Positions 9,056 through 17,601 of a stretch of DNA of 64,000 bases are shown in pieces (the stretch's first letter is position 1; the number at the start of each line of letters is the position of its first letter). The DNA is from Peribacillus sp. FSL E2-0218 (GTDB lineage: Bacteria > Bacillota > Bacilli > Bacillales > DSM-1321). The notes under the pieces are model-generated. The model was not told the DNA's origin. It saw only the letters and a program-made list of their open reading frames with translations, and did not search any database. The stretch is from NCBI RefSeq assembly GCF_037992945.1, contig NZ_CP150304.1, positions 3,227,501 to 3,291,500 of the forward strand, read 5' to 3'. The translations under genes were made by a program, and so were the position numbers.

Positions 9056-10477
9056 TTATGAATGAATGGCAAGTCCATCGACAGCAAGCGCAGCCTCGCC
9101 GATTGCTTCGGAAAGACTTGGGTGCGGATGAATGGTCTTTGCTATCTCCCAAGGCGTCGCATCAAGCACACTGGCAAGACCAGCTTCGGAAATCATATCC
9201 GTGACATGCGGTCCTATCATATGAACCCCCAGGATATCATCCGTTTTCTTGTCTGCAATGATTTTGACGAAGCCATCCGCTTCCCCGAAAACAAGTGCCT
9301 TACCGACGGCCCGGAATGGGAATTTACCAATTTTAAGCTCGTACCCTTCCTTTTTCGCCTGCTCTTCTGTCAAGCCGACGCTGGCCGCTTCAGGACTTGA
9401 ATATACACATTTAGATATAAGTGAATAATCCAATCGTTCCGGTTTTTGACCAGCCATATGTTCAACGGCTGTAATCCCTTCATGTGAAGCGACGTGAGCC
9501 AATTGCAAACCGCCGATACAGTCCCCGATCGCGTAGATATGCGTTTCCTTCGTTTGGAAGAACTCATTGGTTTCAATGAAGCCCTTTTCTTTCACGATAT
9601 CAGTATTTTCAAGGCCGATTCCTTCAACATTTGCCGATCGGCCTACGGAAACTAGCATTTTTTCAGCCGTGAATTCCTGTGTCACTCCATTTACTTCTGC
9701 AGAAATGGCTACTGAACCATCCTTTTTCAGGGTTTCCGGCAGCACCTTGGCTCCCGTGACGATTTTGACGCCTTTCTTGCTGAGGAGACGCTTCATTTCA
9801 CTTGAAATATCATTGTCCTCGGTCGGAATGATCCTATCCGCATATTCCAGTACCGTTACGTCCACACCAAAATCATTCAGCATCGATGCCCATTCAATCC
9901 CGATGACTCCGCCACCTACAATTATGATCGAACCTGGCAGGCTCTCAAGCTTAAGAGCTTCATCCGAAGTAAGCACCAACTCGCCATCGATTTGCAATCC
10001 TGGAAGTGTCCTTGGACGTGAACCGGTAGCGATGATGATATTCTGGGGAATCAGCATTTCATTTTCAGTGCCATTGTTCATTTCCACGGAAATCGTTCCT
10101 GGCATCGGCGAAAAGATCGATGGACCAAGGATACGCCCCAATCCTTCATACACCGTTATCTTCCCTTGTTTCATCAAGTGCTGGACACCCTTATAAAGTT
10201 GTTCGACGACTTTATTTTTCCTGTCCTGCACCTTTGAGAAATCCACCTGGACATCTCCGGTAACAATACCGAATTCCTCACTTTTCACGGCAGTCTGATA
10301 CACCTCCGCACTTCTTAAAAGTGCTTTTGAAGGGATACATCCATTATGTAGACACGTACCGCCGAGTTTTCCTTTCTCCACGACAGCCGTTTTCAAACCT
10401 AATTGAGCAGCCCTTATTGCAGCCACATACCCGCCAGTTCCTCCTCCGAGGATAACGAGGTCAAATTCTTCAGCCAA
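9056..10477 (-). CDS. lpdV: Dihydrolipoyl dehydrogenase (E3) of the branched-chain complex
   Basis: Flavoprotein that reoxidises the dihydrolipoyl arm of BkdB with NAD. The 473-aa protein has the FAD motif GGGTGGY near residue 11 and the redox disulfide in GGTCLHNGCIPSK. An NAD-binding motif (GGGVIGIE) and the C-terminal HPHPSLSEAIGE with the His-Glu catalytic pair complete it. The start is TTG at 10477, seven bases after GAGGAGG. In B. subtilis buk precedes this gene; here 129 noncoding bases with a hairpin separate it from bcd. Confidence 0.95.
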   Translation of the reverse strand: MAEEFDLVILGGGTGGYVAAIRAAQLGLKTAVVEKGKLGGTCLHNGCIPSKALLRSAEVYQTAVKSEEFGIVTGDVQVDFSKVQDRKNKVVEQLYKGVQHLMKQGKITVYEGLGRILGPSIFSPMPGTISVEMNNGTENEMLIPQNIIIATGSRPRTLPGLQIDGELVLTSDEALKLESLPGSIIIVGGGVIGIEWASMLNDFGVDVTVLEYADRIIPTEDNDISSEMKRLLSKKGVKIVTGAKVLPETLKKDGSVAISAEVNGVTQEFTAEKMLVSVGRSANVEGIGLENTDIVKEKGFIETNEFFQTKETHIYAIGDCIGGLQLAHVASHEGITAVEHMAGQKPERLDYSLISKCVYSSPEAASVGLTEEQAKKEGYELKIGKFPFRAVGKALVFGEADGFVKIIADKKTDDILGVHMIGPHVTDMISEAGLASVLDATPWEIAKTIHPHPSLSEAIGEAALAVDGLAIHS

Positions 10478-10548
10478 AATGACTCCTCCTCACTATTAAA
10501 CAATGGGTCCTGATTTCCCTGTCCCTATTTATTACGTTATCCATGTTA

Positions 10549-10588
10549 AAGATTCCTGTGTTCACTTGAAAATAATCACAGGAATCTT
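10549..10588. terminator. Perfect 12-bp hairpin between bcd and lpdV
   Basis: AAGATTCCTGTG (10549-10560) pairs with CACAGGAATCTT (10577-10588) around a 16-base loop. On the minus strand only a short T tract (TCTTT) follows, so it may be a leaky terminator, a processing site or a 3' stabiliser for the bcd message rather than a full stop. It occupies the place where buk lies in B. subtilis. Confidence 0.5.
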
Positions 10589-10606
10589 GATGTTGCATCA
10601 TTGAAA

Positions 10607-11704
10607 TCATTTACGTCCATTCAAGATATGCTTTTCATTTTGCAGAAATTGGCTTCTTGAATTCCTCATTCGTGCAATTCGTTCCTCTGCCATCCGGTCC
10701 GCCGCTTTATAAGTTGGAATTTGATCACGTTTTGCAATCTCGATCACTCGTTCAATGGTGTCATAAACCATTTCCACCTTCTTAAGGGCTCTTTCCCGAT
10801 TATACCCTAAAAGCTCATCGGCGACATTTATGACTCCGCCTGCATTAATGACATAATCAGGAGCATAGATAATGCCCTTCTCATGGATTTGGTCACCATG
10901 AACAGCTTCCTTCAATTGATTATTGGCTGCTCCTGCAATGACCTTCGCCTTGATTTGGTTGATGGTTTGATCATTGATGACGGCACCTAATGCACAAGGT
11001 GCATAGATATCGCATTCGACTCCATAAATCTCATCCGTATTCACGGCAGTTGCGCCAAACGCTTCAACCGCACGGGCCACGCTATCTTTATTGATATCCG
11101 TAACGATGAGCTTAGCTCCCTCCTCATGAAGATGACGGCATAAGTTATAGGCTACATTCCCGACTCCTTGAACGGCAACGACCTTCCCTTCCAATGAATC
11201 CGTGCCGAAAGCTTCTTTTGCCGCGGCCTTCATTCCGCGATAAACGCCATAAGCCGTTACAGGGGACGGGTTGCCTGAAGAACCGAATGCAGGGGAAATC
11301 CCGGTTACAAAATCCGTTTCTTCATGTATAAGATCCATATCCTCCACCGTTGTCCCTACATCTTCAGCTGTTATATAACGTCCGTTCAACCCTTGGATAT
11401 ACCTTCCGAAGGCACGGAACATTTCTTCATTTTTATCTTTACGCGGATCGCCGATGATGACGGTTTTCCCTCCGCCTAAATTCAACCCGGCAGCCGCGTT
11501 CTTATAGGTCATTCCTTTTGAGAGCCTCAAGGCATCTTCGATTGCATCCTCCTCGGAAGCATACGTCCACATCCTCGTACCGCCAAGCGCTGGTCCCAAC
11601 GTCGTATCATGAATGGCTATGATCGCTTTCAATCCTGATTGTTTATCCTGACAGAATAGCAATTGTTCGTAATCATACTTCTCAAGATATTTAAAAATTT
11701 CCAT
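10607..11704 (-). CDS. bcd: Leucine (branched-chain amino acid) dehydrogenase
   Basis: NAD-dependent oxidative deaminase that makes branched-chain keto acids from Leu, Val and Ile, the substrate step for the BKD complex. The N-terminal catalytic domain has LGPALGGTRMW and GGGKTVIIGDP. The Rossmann domain starts VVAVQGVGNVAYNLC. The start is set at 11704 (365 aa), where AGGGAGGA lies upstream and the protein begins MEIFKYLEKYDYEQ; this matches the length of known leucine dehydrogenases. The frame is open 15 codons further but has no ribosome site there. First gene after the sigma-54 promoter. Confidence 0.95.
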   Translation of the reverse strand: MEIFKYLEKYDYEQLLFCQDKQSGLKAIIAIHDTTLGPALGGTRMWTYASEEDAIEDALRLSKGMTYKNAAAGLNLGGGKTVIIGDPRKDKNEEMFRAFGRYIQGLNGRYITAEDVGTTVEDMDLIHEETDFVTGISPAFGSSGNPSPVTAYGVYRGMKAAAKEAFGTDSLEGKVVAVQGVGNVAYNLCRHLHEEGAKLIVTDINKDSVARAVEAFGATAVNTDEIYGVECDIYAPCALGAVINDQTINQIKAKVIAGAANNQLKEAVHGDQIHEKGIIYAPDYVINAGGVINVADELLGYNRERALKKVEMVYDTIERVIEIAKRDQIPTYKAADRMAEERIARMRNSRSQFLQNEKHILNGRK

Positions 11705-11901
11705 AAAGAAATCCTCCCTAGGTGTTTTAATGCGTGACAGTTTATGCAAGGATGAAAAGGTTCAGCCTTACCGGTTACTACGTTCATTTGGATTTAAATT
11801 TGCTGCTTACATGATATTTTCCCCACTGGAAAAAGTGCGCTCGTAACATGAAACTTTGCCGCCTATCGTACGCCTTAACTCATTGCGTACACTTCAATAA
11901 A

Positions 11902-11920
11902 TATGCAAATAACATGCCAA
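11902..11920 (-). promoter_or_regulatory. Sigma-54 (-24/-12) promoter for bcd and the bkd genes
   Basis: Minus-strand TTGGCATGTTATTTGCATAT has the -24 GG (complement of 11917-11918) and the -12 GC (complement of 11905-11906) separated by exactly ten bases. It matches the TGGCAC-N5-TTGCA consensus with one change. It lies about 200 bases upstream of bcd and downstream of bkdR, which encodes the matching activator. The remaining part of the 402-base gap holds only the candidate enhancer at 12072-12100. Confidence 0.88.
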
Positions 11921-12071
11921 TAAAAGGATGCCAAAAGCCCCGGTCACAACAGAATGTGGATGCCTGTTGAAAAGTTTACCCATTATAGCCTATACCAAAA
12001 TTAAAAAAATTTCATGCCGGAAGTGAATTCTCACCTAAATTAAAATAAATCAGAAAATTCCATGCATCATC

Positions 12072-12100
12072 TTGCACACTGCGCAATATCTTGCGTGCAA
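12072..12100. promoter_or_regulatory. Candidate BkdR upstream activator site
   Basis: A nested dyad: TTGCAC at 12072-12077 pairs with GTGCAA at 12095-12100, and inner GCGCAA pairs approximately with TTGCGT around TATC. It lies 150-180 bases upstream of the -24 element, the usual enhancer distance for sigma-54 activators, and just past the bkdR stop. BkdR binding is an inference. Confidence 0.55.
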
Positions 12101-12106
12101 TAATTA

Positions 12107-14167
12107 TCATAGTTCTAATTTTTCCATTTTATAATATAGATTTCTGACTGAAATCCCCAGCGCTTTTGCCGTAAGCGTTTTATTTCCATTAAAGGTATGT
12201 ACCGCCTGCTCGATGATTTCTGCTTCATACTGGTCTATTATCTCCGATAGCTTTTTACCTGATACGTATGAAGGCGGCTTCGTCGTCGCTTCTTTATCAT
12301 GTTTGAATGATATCGTTTCGATAAAATCCGGAATATGCTGGATATCAATGGTTGTCTCATTCAATTTCATGAAAATGATCGCCCGTCCTAAAATGTTCTC
12401 CAGTTCCCTGACATTCCCCGGCCAGTCATAGTTTTGCATCTTCTCTATGGCAGCATCGGTGATTCCCTCTATGCTCCTGCCATACTCCTGATTGATTTTA
12501 TGGATTAAATGTTCCGCCAGTTCCCTCAAATCTTCCTTTCGCTTTCGAAGGGGAGCGATGAAAATGGGCATGCGGTTCAGCCTGAAATATAAGTCTTCCC
12601 TGAAAGTTCCATTTCTTATCGCTTTTTCAAGATTGATATTCGTGGCGGCTATGACCCTGACATTGATGGCAATTGGCTTTGTTCCGCCTACTCTGATGAT
12701 TTCCCGCTCTTGTAAAACCCGAAGCAATTTAGCTTGGATATTGGCTGGCAATTCGCCAATTTCGTCCAAAAAGATACTCCCTTGATTGGCCTCTTCAAAA
12801 AAACCGACCTTTCCGCCCCTGATTGCTCCTGTAAAGGCTCCCTCTTCATATCCGAACAGTTCACTTTCCAGTAATGATTCAGAGATGGCTGCACAATTGA
12901 CTCGAACGAATTTATTGAATTTCCTATCGCTCGCATTATGGATGGCATGGGCAAAAAGCTCCTTGCCTGTCCCTGATTCGCCCCTCAATAAGACAGTCGC
13001 CGGTGTCCTTGCCGATAATTTCGCCTGTTCAACGGGAAGCTTCATCTCTTCGGAAGCCCCTATTATATCATCAAAGGAATATTTGGCCTGTAGCGTCCTG
13101 ATGATCTGTCGTGCCCGGTTCAATTCATGCGTCAGGTTTTGAATTTCCGAAACATCATGAATGACGCCCACACTTCCTTTCAGGTGTCCATCGACAATGA
13201 TCGGAGCAACATTCACAATGACTTCCTTATGCTTCGGGCCGACACGCATATTGACACCCCTTACAGGCTTTTTTGTCTGGAGCACTTTCATATGCATGCT
13301 CTCGCCCTCGTAAATGTCAATGGAGGCCGGCTTCCCAATCACTTGGGTCTTTGTCAAGCCAGTGATTCGTGTATACGCAGGATTGATCAAAAGTCCCCTA
13401 CCCTTCTCATCAACGACTGAAATGGCTTCATCACTGGATTGAATGATCGCTTGCAGCATCGTCTGAATTTCTTTCAAATCCGTGATTTGCTCCGCCAATT
13501 GTACCGCTTCCGTCTTGTTCCTGAACATGGAAAACGCACCGATTACTTGCTTTTCGGCATTTACGAGAGGAATTCTTGTCGCAATGAGCTCCAATCCATT
13601 ATCCAGGATGATTCGTTGATTTACTTCTTTCCGGTTCGTTTCCATGACACGCAATAACCCCGTTGAAGGGACGAGATCTGTAATGTGCCTGCCAATGACA
13701 TCCTTACGTTTTGCATTCGCTGCTCGTTCGGCACTATCATTGAACATGACGACCAATCCGTCATGGTCGATCACGACCATTCCTTCACTGGTCGTATTAA
13801 GGATCAAGTCCATTTTTGCCGAAGCGTTCTCCAATTTATTGATCAACCGATTTTTTTCTTCAAATAGCTTGGACATGATGAGGGCTACGCTGCCAGGAAT
13901 GAGGATCGTTTTTTCGCCCATCTCCCTTTTGATCTCTTTATAGACTGATGGATCTCCCGTGGTATCGACGATGATGTCCAGATCCTCGTTCATCCCCTCG
14001 CTCCAGCTAGTCACTGTAGGAATCCTTCGTTCTTTTGCAACCAGCATCCCTTCTGCTAATCCATTCGTATCAGCCATACAAACCATCGAGAATACTTCAC
14101 TTTCCGAAAGGAGTTTCAACACGGTTGTGCCCCCGACGCCCCCTCCTACTATCATGACCTTTTGCAT
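12107..14167 (-). CDS. bkdR: BkdR, sigma-54-dependent activator of branched-chain keto acid catabolism
   Basis: Enhancer-binding protein of about 686 aa. It starts with a Rossmann-like ligand domain (IVGGGVGGTTVLKLL), followed by two PAS-type sensor regions (about 120-360). The AAA+ domain has Walker A GESGTGKE, the sigma-54 contact motif GAFTGA and Walker B IFLDEIGELP. A Fis-type helix-turn-helix (TLTAKALGISVRNLYYKME) ends the protein. The start chosen is ATG 14167 after GGAAGGGAG. An upstream TTG frame would run through the ribosome site. It is divergent from yqzF and upstream of the sigma-54 promoter it should activate. Confidence 0.95.
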   Translation of the reverse strand: MQKVMIVGGGVGGTTVLKLLSESEVFSMVCMADTNGLAEGMLVAKERRIPTVTSWSEGMNEDLDIIVDTTGDPSVYKEIKREMGEKTILIPGSVALIMSKLFEEKNRLINKLENASAKMDLILNTTSEGMVVIDHDGLVVMFNDSAERAANAKRKDVIGRHITDLVPSTGLLRVMETNRKEVNQRIILDNGLELIATRIPLVNAEKQVIGAFSMFRNKTEAVQLAEQITDLKEIQTMLQAIIQSSDEAISVVDEKGRGLLINPAYTRITGLTKTQVIGKPASIDIYEGESMHMKVLQTKKPVRGVNMRVGPKHKEVIVNVAPIIVDGHLKGSVGVIHDVSEIQNLTHELNRARQIIRTLQAKYSFDDIIGASEEMKLPVEQAKLSARTPATVLLRGESGTGKELFAHAIHNASDRKFNKFVRVNCAAISESLLESELFGYEEGAFTGAIRGGKVGFFEEANQGSIFLDEIGELPANIQAKLLRVLQEREIIRVGGTKPIAINVRVIAATNINLEKAIRNGTFREDLYFRLNRMPIFIAPLRKRKEDLRELAEHLIHKINQEYGRSIEGITDAAIEKMQNYDWPGNVRELENILGRAIIFMKLNETTIDIQHIPDFIETISFKHDKEATTKPPSYVSGKKLSEIIDQYEAEIIEQAVHTFNGNKTLTAKALGISVRNLYYKMEKLEL

Positions 14168-14312
14168 GAGCCATCTCCCTTCCAACTAATCCCCAATGAG
14201 AAAATCTCCCTACAATCCTTTTCGTGCTCTCCCCTCATTTTACCATATTGAAATCCCTTGAAAAACAGTCATTCAGCTTGCAGCTTCCAGTCCTTTTCTG
14301 CATTCCCGAAAC

Positions 14313-14340
14313 TTGACAAATTTTTTATATCCTTTATCAT
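14313..14340 (+). promoter_or_regulatory. Sigma-A promoter for yqzF
   Basis: A perfect -35 TTGACA (14313-14318) and TATCAT (14335-14340) are separated by 16 bases. The start codon of yqzF is 38 bases downstream. Confidence 0.65.
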
Positions 14341-14377
14341 TTTTTTAAGACGGAATTATCGGAAGGGATTTGACCGC

Positions 14378-14614
14378 ATGAAACGCTTACTCGCTTTTAT
14401 GATTCTTTTTATACCCGGCGCCTTTGCCGCCTATGGCATAAAAATAATGAGGGACATGGTGTTCGGTATTTTACAGCCTCCCTATCCACTCCTTTGGATG
14501 CAATTCTTGATCGGCCTGATCATTACCATTGGCGGGATTGCCTTTATTGCAGGGTTCATCCTTCATCGGGATCGAAAACAAAACAAAGTCCAAAGCAGGT
14601 TCAATAAGTTTTGA
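14378..14614 (+). CDS. yqzF: Small two-helix membrane protein, DUF2627 (YqzF)
   Basis: 78-residue protein beginning MKRLLAFMILFIPG. It has two hydrophobic segments (about residues 3-20 and 40-63) and a basic, polar C-terminus, which predicts a small integral membrane protein. Length and sequence character match the DUF2627 family, known next to bkdR in Bacillus; no function is established. The start at 14378 follows GGAAGGG at a ten-base gap and lies downstream of a good sigma-A promoter. The open frame extends 40 codons upstream but includes the promoter itself, so that extension is rejected. Confidence 0.85.
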   Translation: MKRLLAFMILFIPGAFAAYGIKIMRDMVFGILQPPYPLLWMQFLIGLIITIGGIAFIAGFILHRDRKQNKVQSRFNKF

Positions 14615-14620
14615 TTCTTA

Positions 14621-14660
14621 AAAAGAAGGTGCCCTCTCAAAATATGGGCACCTTCTTCTT
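14621..14660. terminator. Intrinsic terminator after yqzF
   Basis: GAAGGTGCCC (14625-14634) pairs with GGGCACCTTC (14646-14655), ten perfect base pairs followed by TTCTT. A-rich sequence on the left makes it usable from both sides. Confidence 0.85.
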
Positions 14661-14727
14661 ATTGGCCATTTTCATACTTTATTGTTATTCGCCAAGTCAT
14701 GCAGTGGTTGGTTTCAGCATGACAGAG

Positions 14728-14770
14728 GGCTAAACGGTAAGCCTCCCCGGCTTGAACGCCCGTTTTAGCC
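14728..14770. other. Branched inverted repeat, function unknown
   Basis: An outer stem of GGCTAAA-C with G-TTTTAGCC (one bulged base) encloses an inner hairpin AAGCC-TCCCC-GGCTT. It lies between the yqzF terminator and the 3' end of the phosphodiesterase gene. There is no T-run directly after it, so it is not a classical terminator. Nothing else is visible in 14661-14857. Confidence 0.4.
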
Positions 14771-14857
14771 GCACCTGTCCCGCTGCACCTGCAGGAATCT
14801 GCTCCCCTGCCCTAAAATTAAAAAACAACAATCTTTACGAAAAGAGCCTTTTCTATA

Positions 14858-15589
14858 CTACCTATGATGTCCTTCCCTGACCCGAACCGCTTCTTCCGGA
14901 AAATCGGTGATGAAGGCGCTGCATCCCAAGTCGAATAATCGCCTCATTTCGGCTGCTTTATTGATGGTATAGGGCCGTACAGGCATACCCATGCTCAAAC
15001 AGGCTTGAATGATGACATCGGGGGCAGCACGAATATTCGGGTGGATGGCGCTTCCGCCAATTGCCTTTGCATAAACCCACGGCATGTAAAGACCATCCCG
15101 ATAAAGCGGTGCGGTTTCCAGTTCAGGCGCTAATTGGTGACAAGTCACCAAACTATAATGATTGAAGGAAGAAAGAATGATCCTATCCTCCATTTTGTAG
15201 GCACGGACGAGTTGTATGACCTTCGCTTCCAAGCCTGGATACAGAAAAAGCGTGTTTTTCAATTCAATATTGCACAACAACTGATTATGGCTTAGCCAGT
15301 TCAATAATTCCACGAGGGTCGGTATTTTTTCTCTTCCCCATTTCCCCTTTGTACCGAAGGATGCATTGAGGGTTTTCAACTCCCGCAGTGTCCGATCCTT
15401 CACATATCCCGATGCATTTGTCGTTCGGTCGAGCTTCTCGTCATGGATGATGACCACTTCCCCGTCTTTCGAGAGCTGGACGTCCGTTTCAATTCCATCC
15501 GCTCCGACGCGTACCGCTTCATTGAATGCGGACATCGTATTTTCCGGATGTGTTCCTGCCGAGCCTCGATGAGCAAAGATTAAGGTCAT
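14858..15589 (-). CDS. yqiK: Glycerophosphodiester phosphodiesterase (YqiK type)
   Basis: GDPD-family TIM-barrel enzyme that hydrolyses glycerophosphodiesters to glycerol 3-phosphate and an alcohol. It shows the signature HRGSAGTHPENT with the catalytic His, GADGIETDVQLSKDGEVVIIHDE with the metal-binding Glu/Asp, and a C-terminal ITDFPEEA. There is no signal peptide, so it is predicted to be cytoplasmic. ATG 15589 (243 aa) is chosen because GAGGTGGGGG lies just upstream; the frame's first codon overlaps that site. It occupies the B. subtilis yqiK position near bkdR. Confidence 0.9.
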   Translation of the reverse strand: MTLIFAHRGSAGTHPENTMSAFNEAVRVGADGIETDVQLSKDGEVVIIHDEKLDRTTNASGYVKDRTLRELKTLNASFGTKGKWGREKIPTLVELLNWLSHNQLLCNIELKNTLFLYPGLEAKVIQLVRAYKMEDRIILSSFNHYSLVTCHQLAPELETAPLYRDGLYMPWVYAKAIGGSAIHPNIRAAPDVIIQACLSMGMPVRPYTINKAAEMRRLFDLGCSAFITDFPEEAVRVREGHHR

Positions 15590-15681
15590 GTTAACGCCCC
15601 CACCTCTCATAAACCGTCATATCCCAATTTATGAAAAGCAAAGCAAAAATATTTACATCAATATCAAGCCTTCAGCGGAAT

Positions 15682-17259
15682 TCAATCAAAATGCAGGTGA
15701 TTATTTTCGGCATAAAAGGTTCCTTTCGTCATAACATTCAATTTCCTTTCCAGACTTTTGATTTGCAACCGTGTATCGGGAAACGCCATTTGTCCAATCA
15801 TGATTTCCCCTTCCCCTTTAGATTCAAGCATATCCATGATCGATTTCCGTTCCTCATCAATTTGAAAAATTTGGGCGAGCATACTTTCCAACCGCTTTCT
15901 GGTTTGTTCATATTGGAAATGCTGCACTTCAGTCCATTCACCAAGAAACATCTCATACACTTCAAGCCTTTCCTTGATCAATTCCAATTGTTCAAGCTTT
16001 GATTTATATAAAAGCAAGATCTGGTTCAATTCATCCTTGATAAGATTACGGTTAAACCCCTTAACATTAATGACCGTTTTCCGTTGCATACGGTTACCGA
16101 TCACTGCCGCCCTCACCTTTGCTTGAGCTTCGATAACGCCGCCAATCAATTTCCCCTTTTTTTCATCAGTGAAAATATTCTTTGCTTTAAGGAAGCTGCC
16201 TAGTGAATATGATCCGATATGTATATTTTCCCCTGCCGTCAAGTGGCATTCATTGGCGTGTTTCACAAAAATGTTCCTTTCTGCAGAAACCTTTGATAGG
16301 CCTTTACCGAATATGCCGCCTTTAATGAAAACGTCTCCCTCTTTTGATTTGATTTCTTTCACATTGCTTATACCGAGCTCACTTAGTATGGAAATATCCT
16401 TTGTAGCCGTCACGGAAAAATGGTCCACGACTGTCCCTTTAACCGTAACGCTTCCATCAAATTCGATATGCCCGGTTTCAATCCCTACATCTCCATCAAT
16501 CGATAAGTGGGGGCCTACCGTGATCTTCCCATCCCTGAAGTCCACTACCCCGTCAATCAACGCCCTGAGTACGATCTTACCGTCTTCCTCATATGGCTCA
16601 ACCGTTTTTTTGTCATAAACAAGGTGTTTGTCTTTTCCTTTTCTAGGCAACGCAAGCTCCCCTGTAATCAACTGCCCCATTTCTCCTGAGGAAGGCGGTA
16701 TCCTTTCACCGAGCCAATCGCCCTTCTTCACCTCATCAAGAAAACTCATATCATAATAATCAGCTTTACCATCTTCCCTGACCGCAGGTTTTCGTTCCGA
16801 TCGTTTAAAATAGGTAACGACGGCATCCTTGCCATGGACTGGTTCTTTCCCAATCGCAATGACCTTACGATCGTTGATGGTCAGTTCGTTTTGCAAAACA
16901 TTCATCAATATGCCGTCTGTAATATGTTCCTTTTGAAGGCTCTCGAGAATATTTCCCACGATGGCTGAATGATTTTCTTTAAGGTGAGCTTCTGAACAAT
17001 TGAGTTTTACACGTGCAGACATTTTATCCTCAGCCATGTCCAACTCGATTATGGGTTTCAGCCGGCCCACCGGAATTCTCTCCCCGGTAGCCTCCGTCAG
17101 GGCTTGTTTTAAGTCTTTTACATGCTCCAGCATGATTTGTGGGAACTTGAGCAGGACTGGGTTAAAACCCAGAATGGAAAAGCCCTTCAGAAAAACGGTT
17201 ATATATACCAATCCTGACGCCGATTCTAATACAAAATGCTCATTTTCTTCAAAGATCAA
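15682..17259 (-). CDS. DUF342 / FapA family protein next to spo0A
   Basis: A protein of about 525 aa with the FapA-type layout: an N-terminal variable domain, a glycine-rich beta-helix region (about residues 200-400, with repeated short VTVKGTV, ISILSEL and VFIKGGIFGKG turns) and a C-terminal coiled coil (about 410-500). The family is polymer-like in appearance and its biochemical role is not well defined. TTG 17259 is chosen because GAGGGGGG lies seven bases upstream; ATG 17265 would abut that site. A weak sigma-A promoter precedes it (17282-17310). B. subtilis lacks such a gene at this position; a sporulation or envelope role is only a guess from the neighbours. Confidence 0.8.
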   Translation of the reverse strand: MIFEENEHFVLESASGLVYITVFLKGFSILGFNPVLLKFPQIMLEHVKDLKQALTEATGERIPVGRLKPIIELDMAEDKMSARVKLNCSEAHLKENHSAIVGNILESLQKEHITDGILMNVLQNELTINDRKVIAIGKEPVHGKDAVVTYFKRSERKPAVREDGKADYYDMSFLDEVKKGDWLGERIPPSSGEMGQLITGELALPRKGKDKHLVYDKKTVEPYEEDGKIVLRALIDGVVDFRDGKITVGPHLSIDGDVGIETGHIEFDGSVTVKGTVVDHFSVTATKDISILSELGISNVKEIKSKEGDVFIKGGIFGKGLSKVSAERNIFVKHANECHLTAGENIHIGSYSLGSFLKAKNIFTDEKKGKLIGGVIEAQAKVRAAVIGNRMQRKTVINVKGFNRNLIKDELNQILLLYKSKLEQLELIKERLEVYEMFLGEWTEVQHFQYEQTRKRLESMLAQIFQIDEERKSIMDMLESKGEGEIMIGQMAFPDTRLQIKSLERKLNVMTKGTFYAENNHLHFD

Positions 17260-17281
17260 GTACATCCCCCCTCATCGTACG

Positions 17282-17310
17282 ATTATATATACCTATGATT
17301 ATAATCTAAA
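17282..17310 (-). promoter_or_regulatory. Candidate sigma-A promoter for the DUF342 gene
   Basis: Minus-strand TTTAGA (17305-17310), 17 bases, then TATAAT (17282-17287), about 25 bases upstream of the TTG start. The -35 box matches four of six positions. Confidence 0.4.
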
Positions 17311-17381
17311 AATTAAGATAAAAGCCACAAAAGGAACCACCTTTTCCATAACACTGAATATTCTGATAACATTACAAACAA

Positions 17382-17441
17382 AAACGCCTTTTATTTATTG
17401 GATTCTTCCTGCAAAATCCAATAAATAAAAGGCGTTTAATT
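17382..17441. terminator. Perfect 23-bp hairpin terminator after spo0A
   Basis: Positions 17382-17404 and 17415-17437 are exact inverted copies of 23 bases around a ten-base loop. The arm begins AAACGCC and ends TTGGATT. Both sides end in T-rich sequence on the outgoing strand, so it can stop spo0A transcription. It is unusually long for a terminator stem. The rest of 17438-17601 shows no gene. Confidence 0.85.
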
Positions 17442-17601
17442 TTTAGCCGGCATGTAAAAAGTCGAAGTTGCAAAACCACAAGCATCTTCTTCCTGTCTAG
17501 TGCCACCAGCAAGGGGATTCTTATTTATCTTTAGCGGCTCTAGCCTTTATCTGATCAATGGATTACATACGAATCTTATCAACAGGTTCCCCGTATCCCT
17601 G

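Noticed and set aside
9567..10196. 209-codon plus-strand frame opposite lpdV
   Set aside because: It lies wholly antisense to a clear dehydrogenase gene and has no domain. Long antisense frames are expected from the codon use here.
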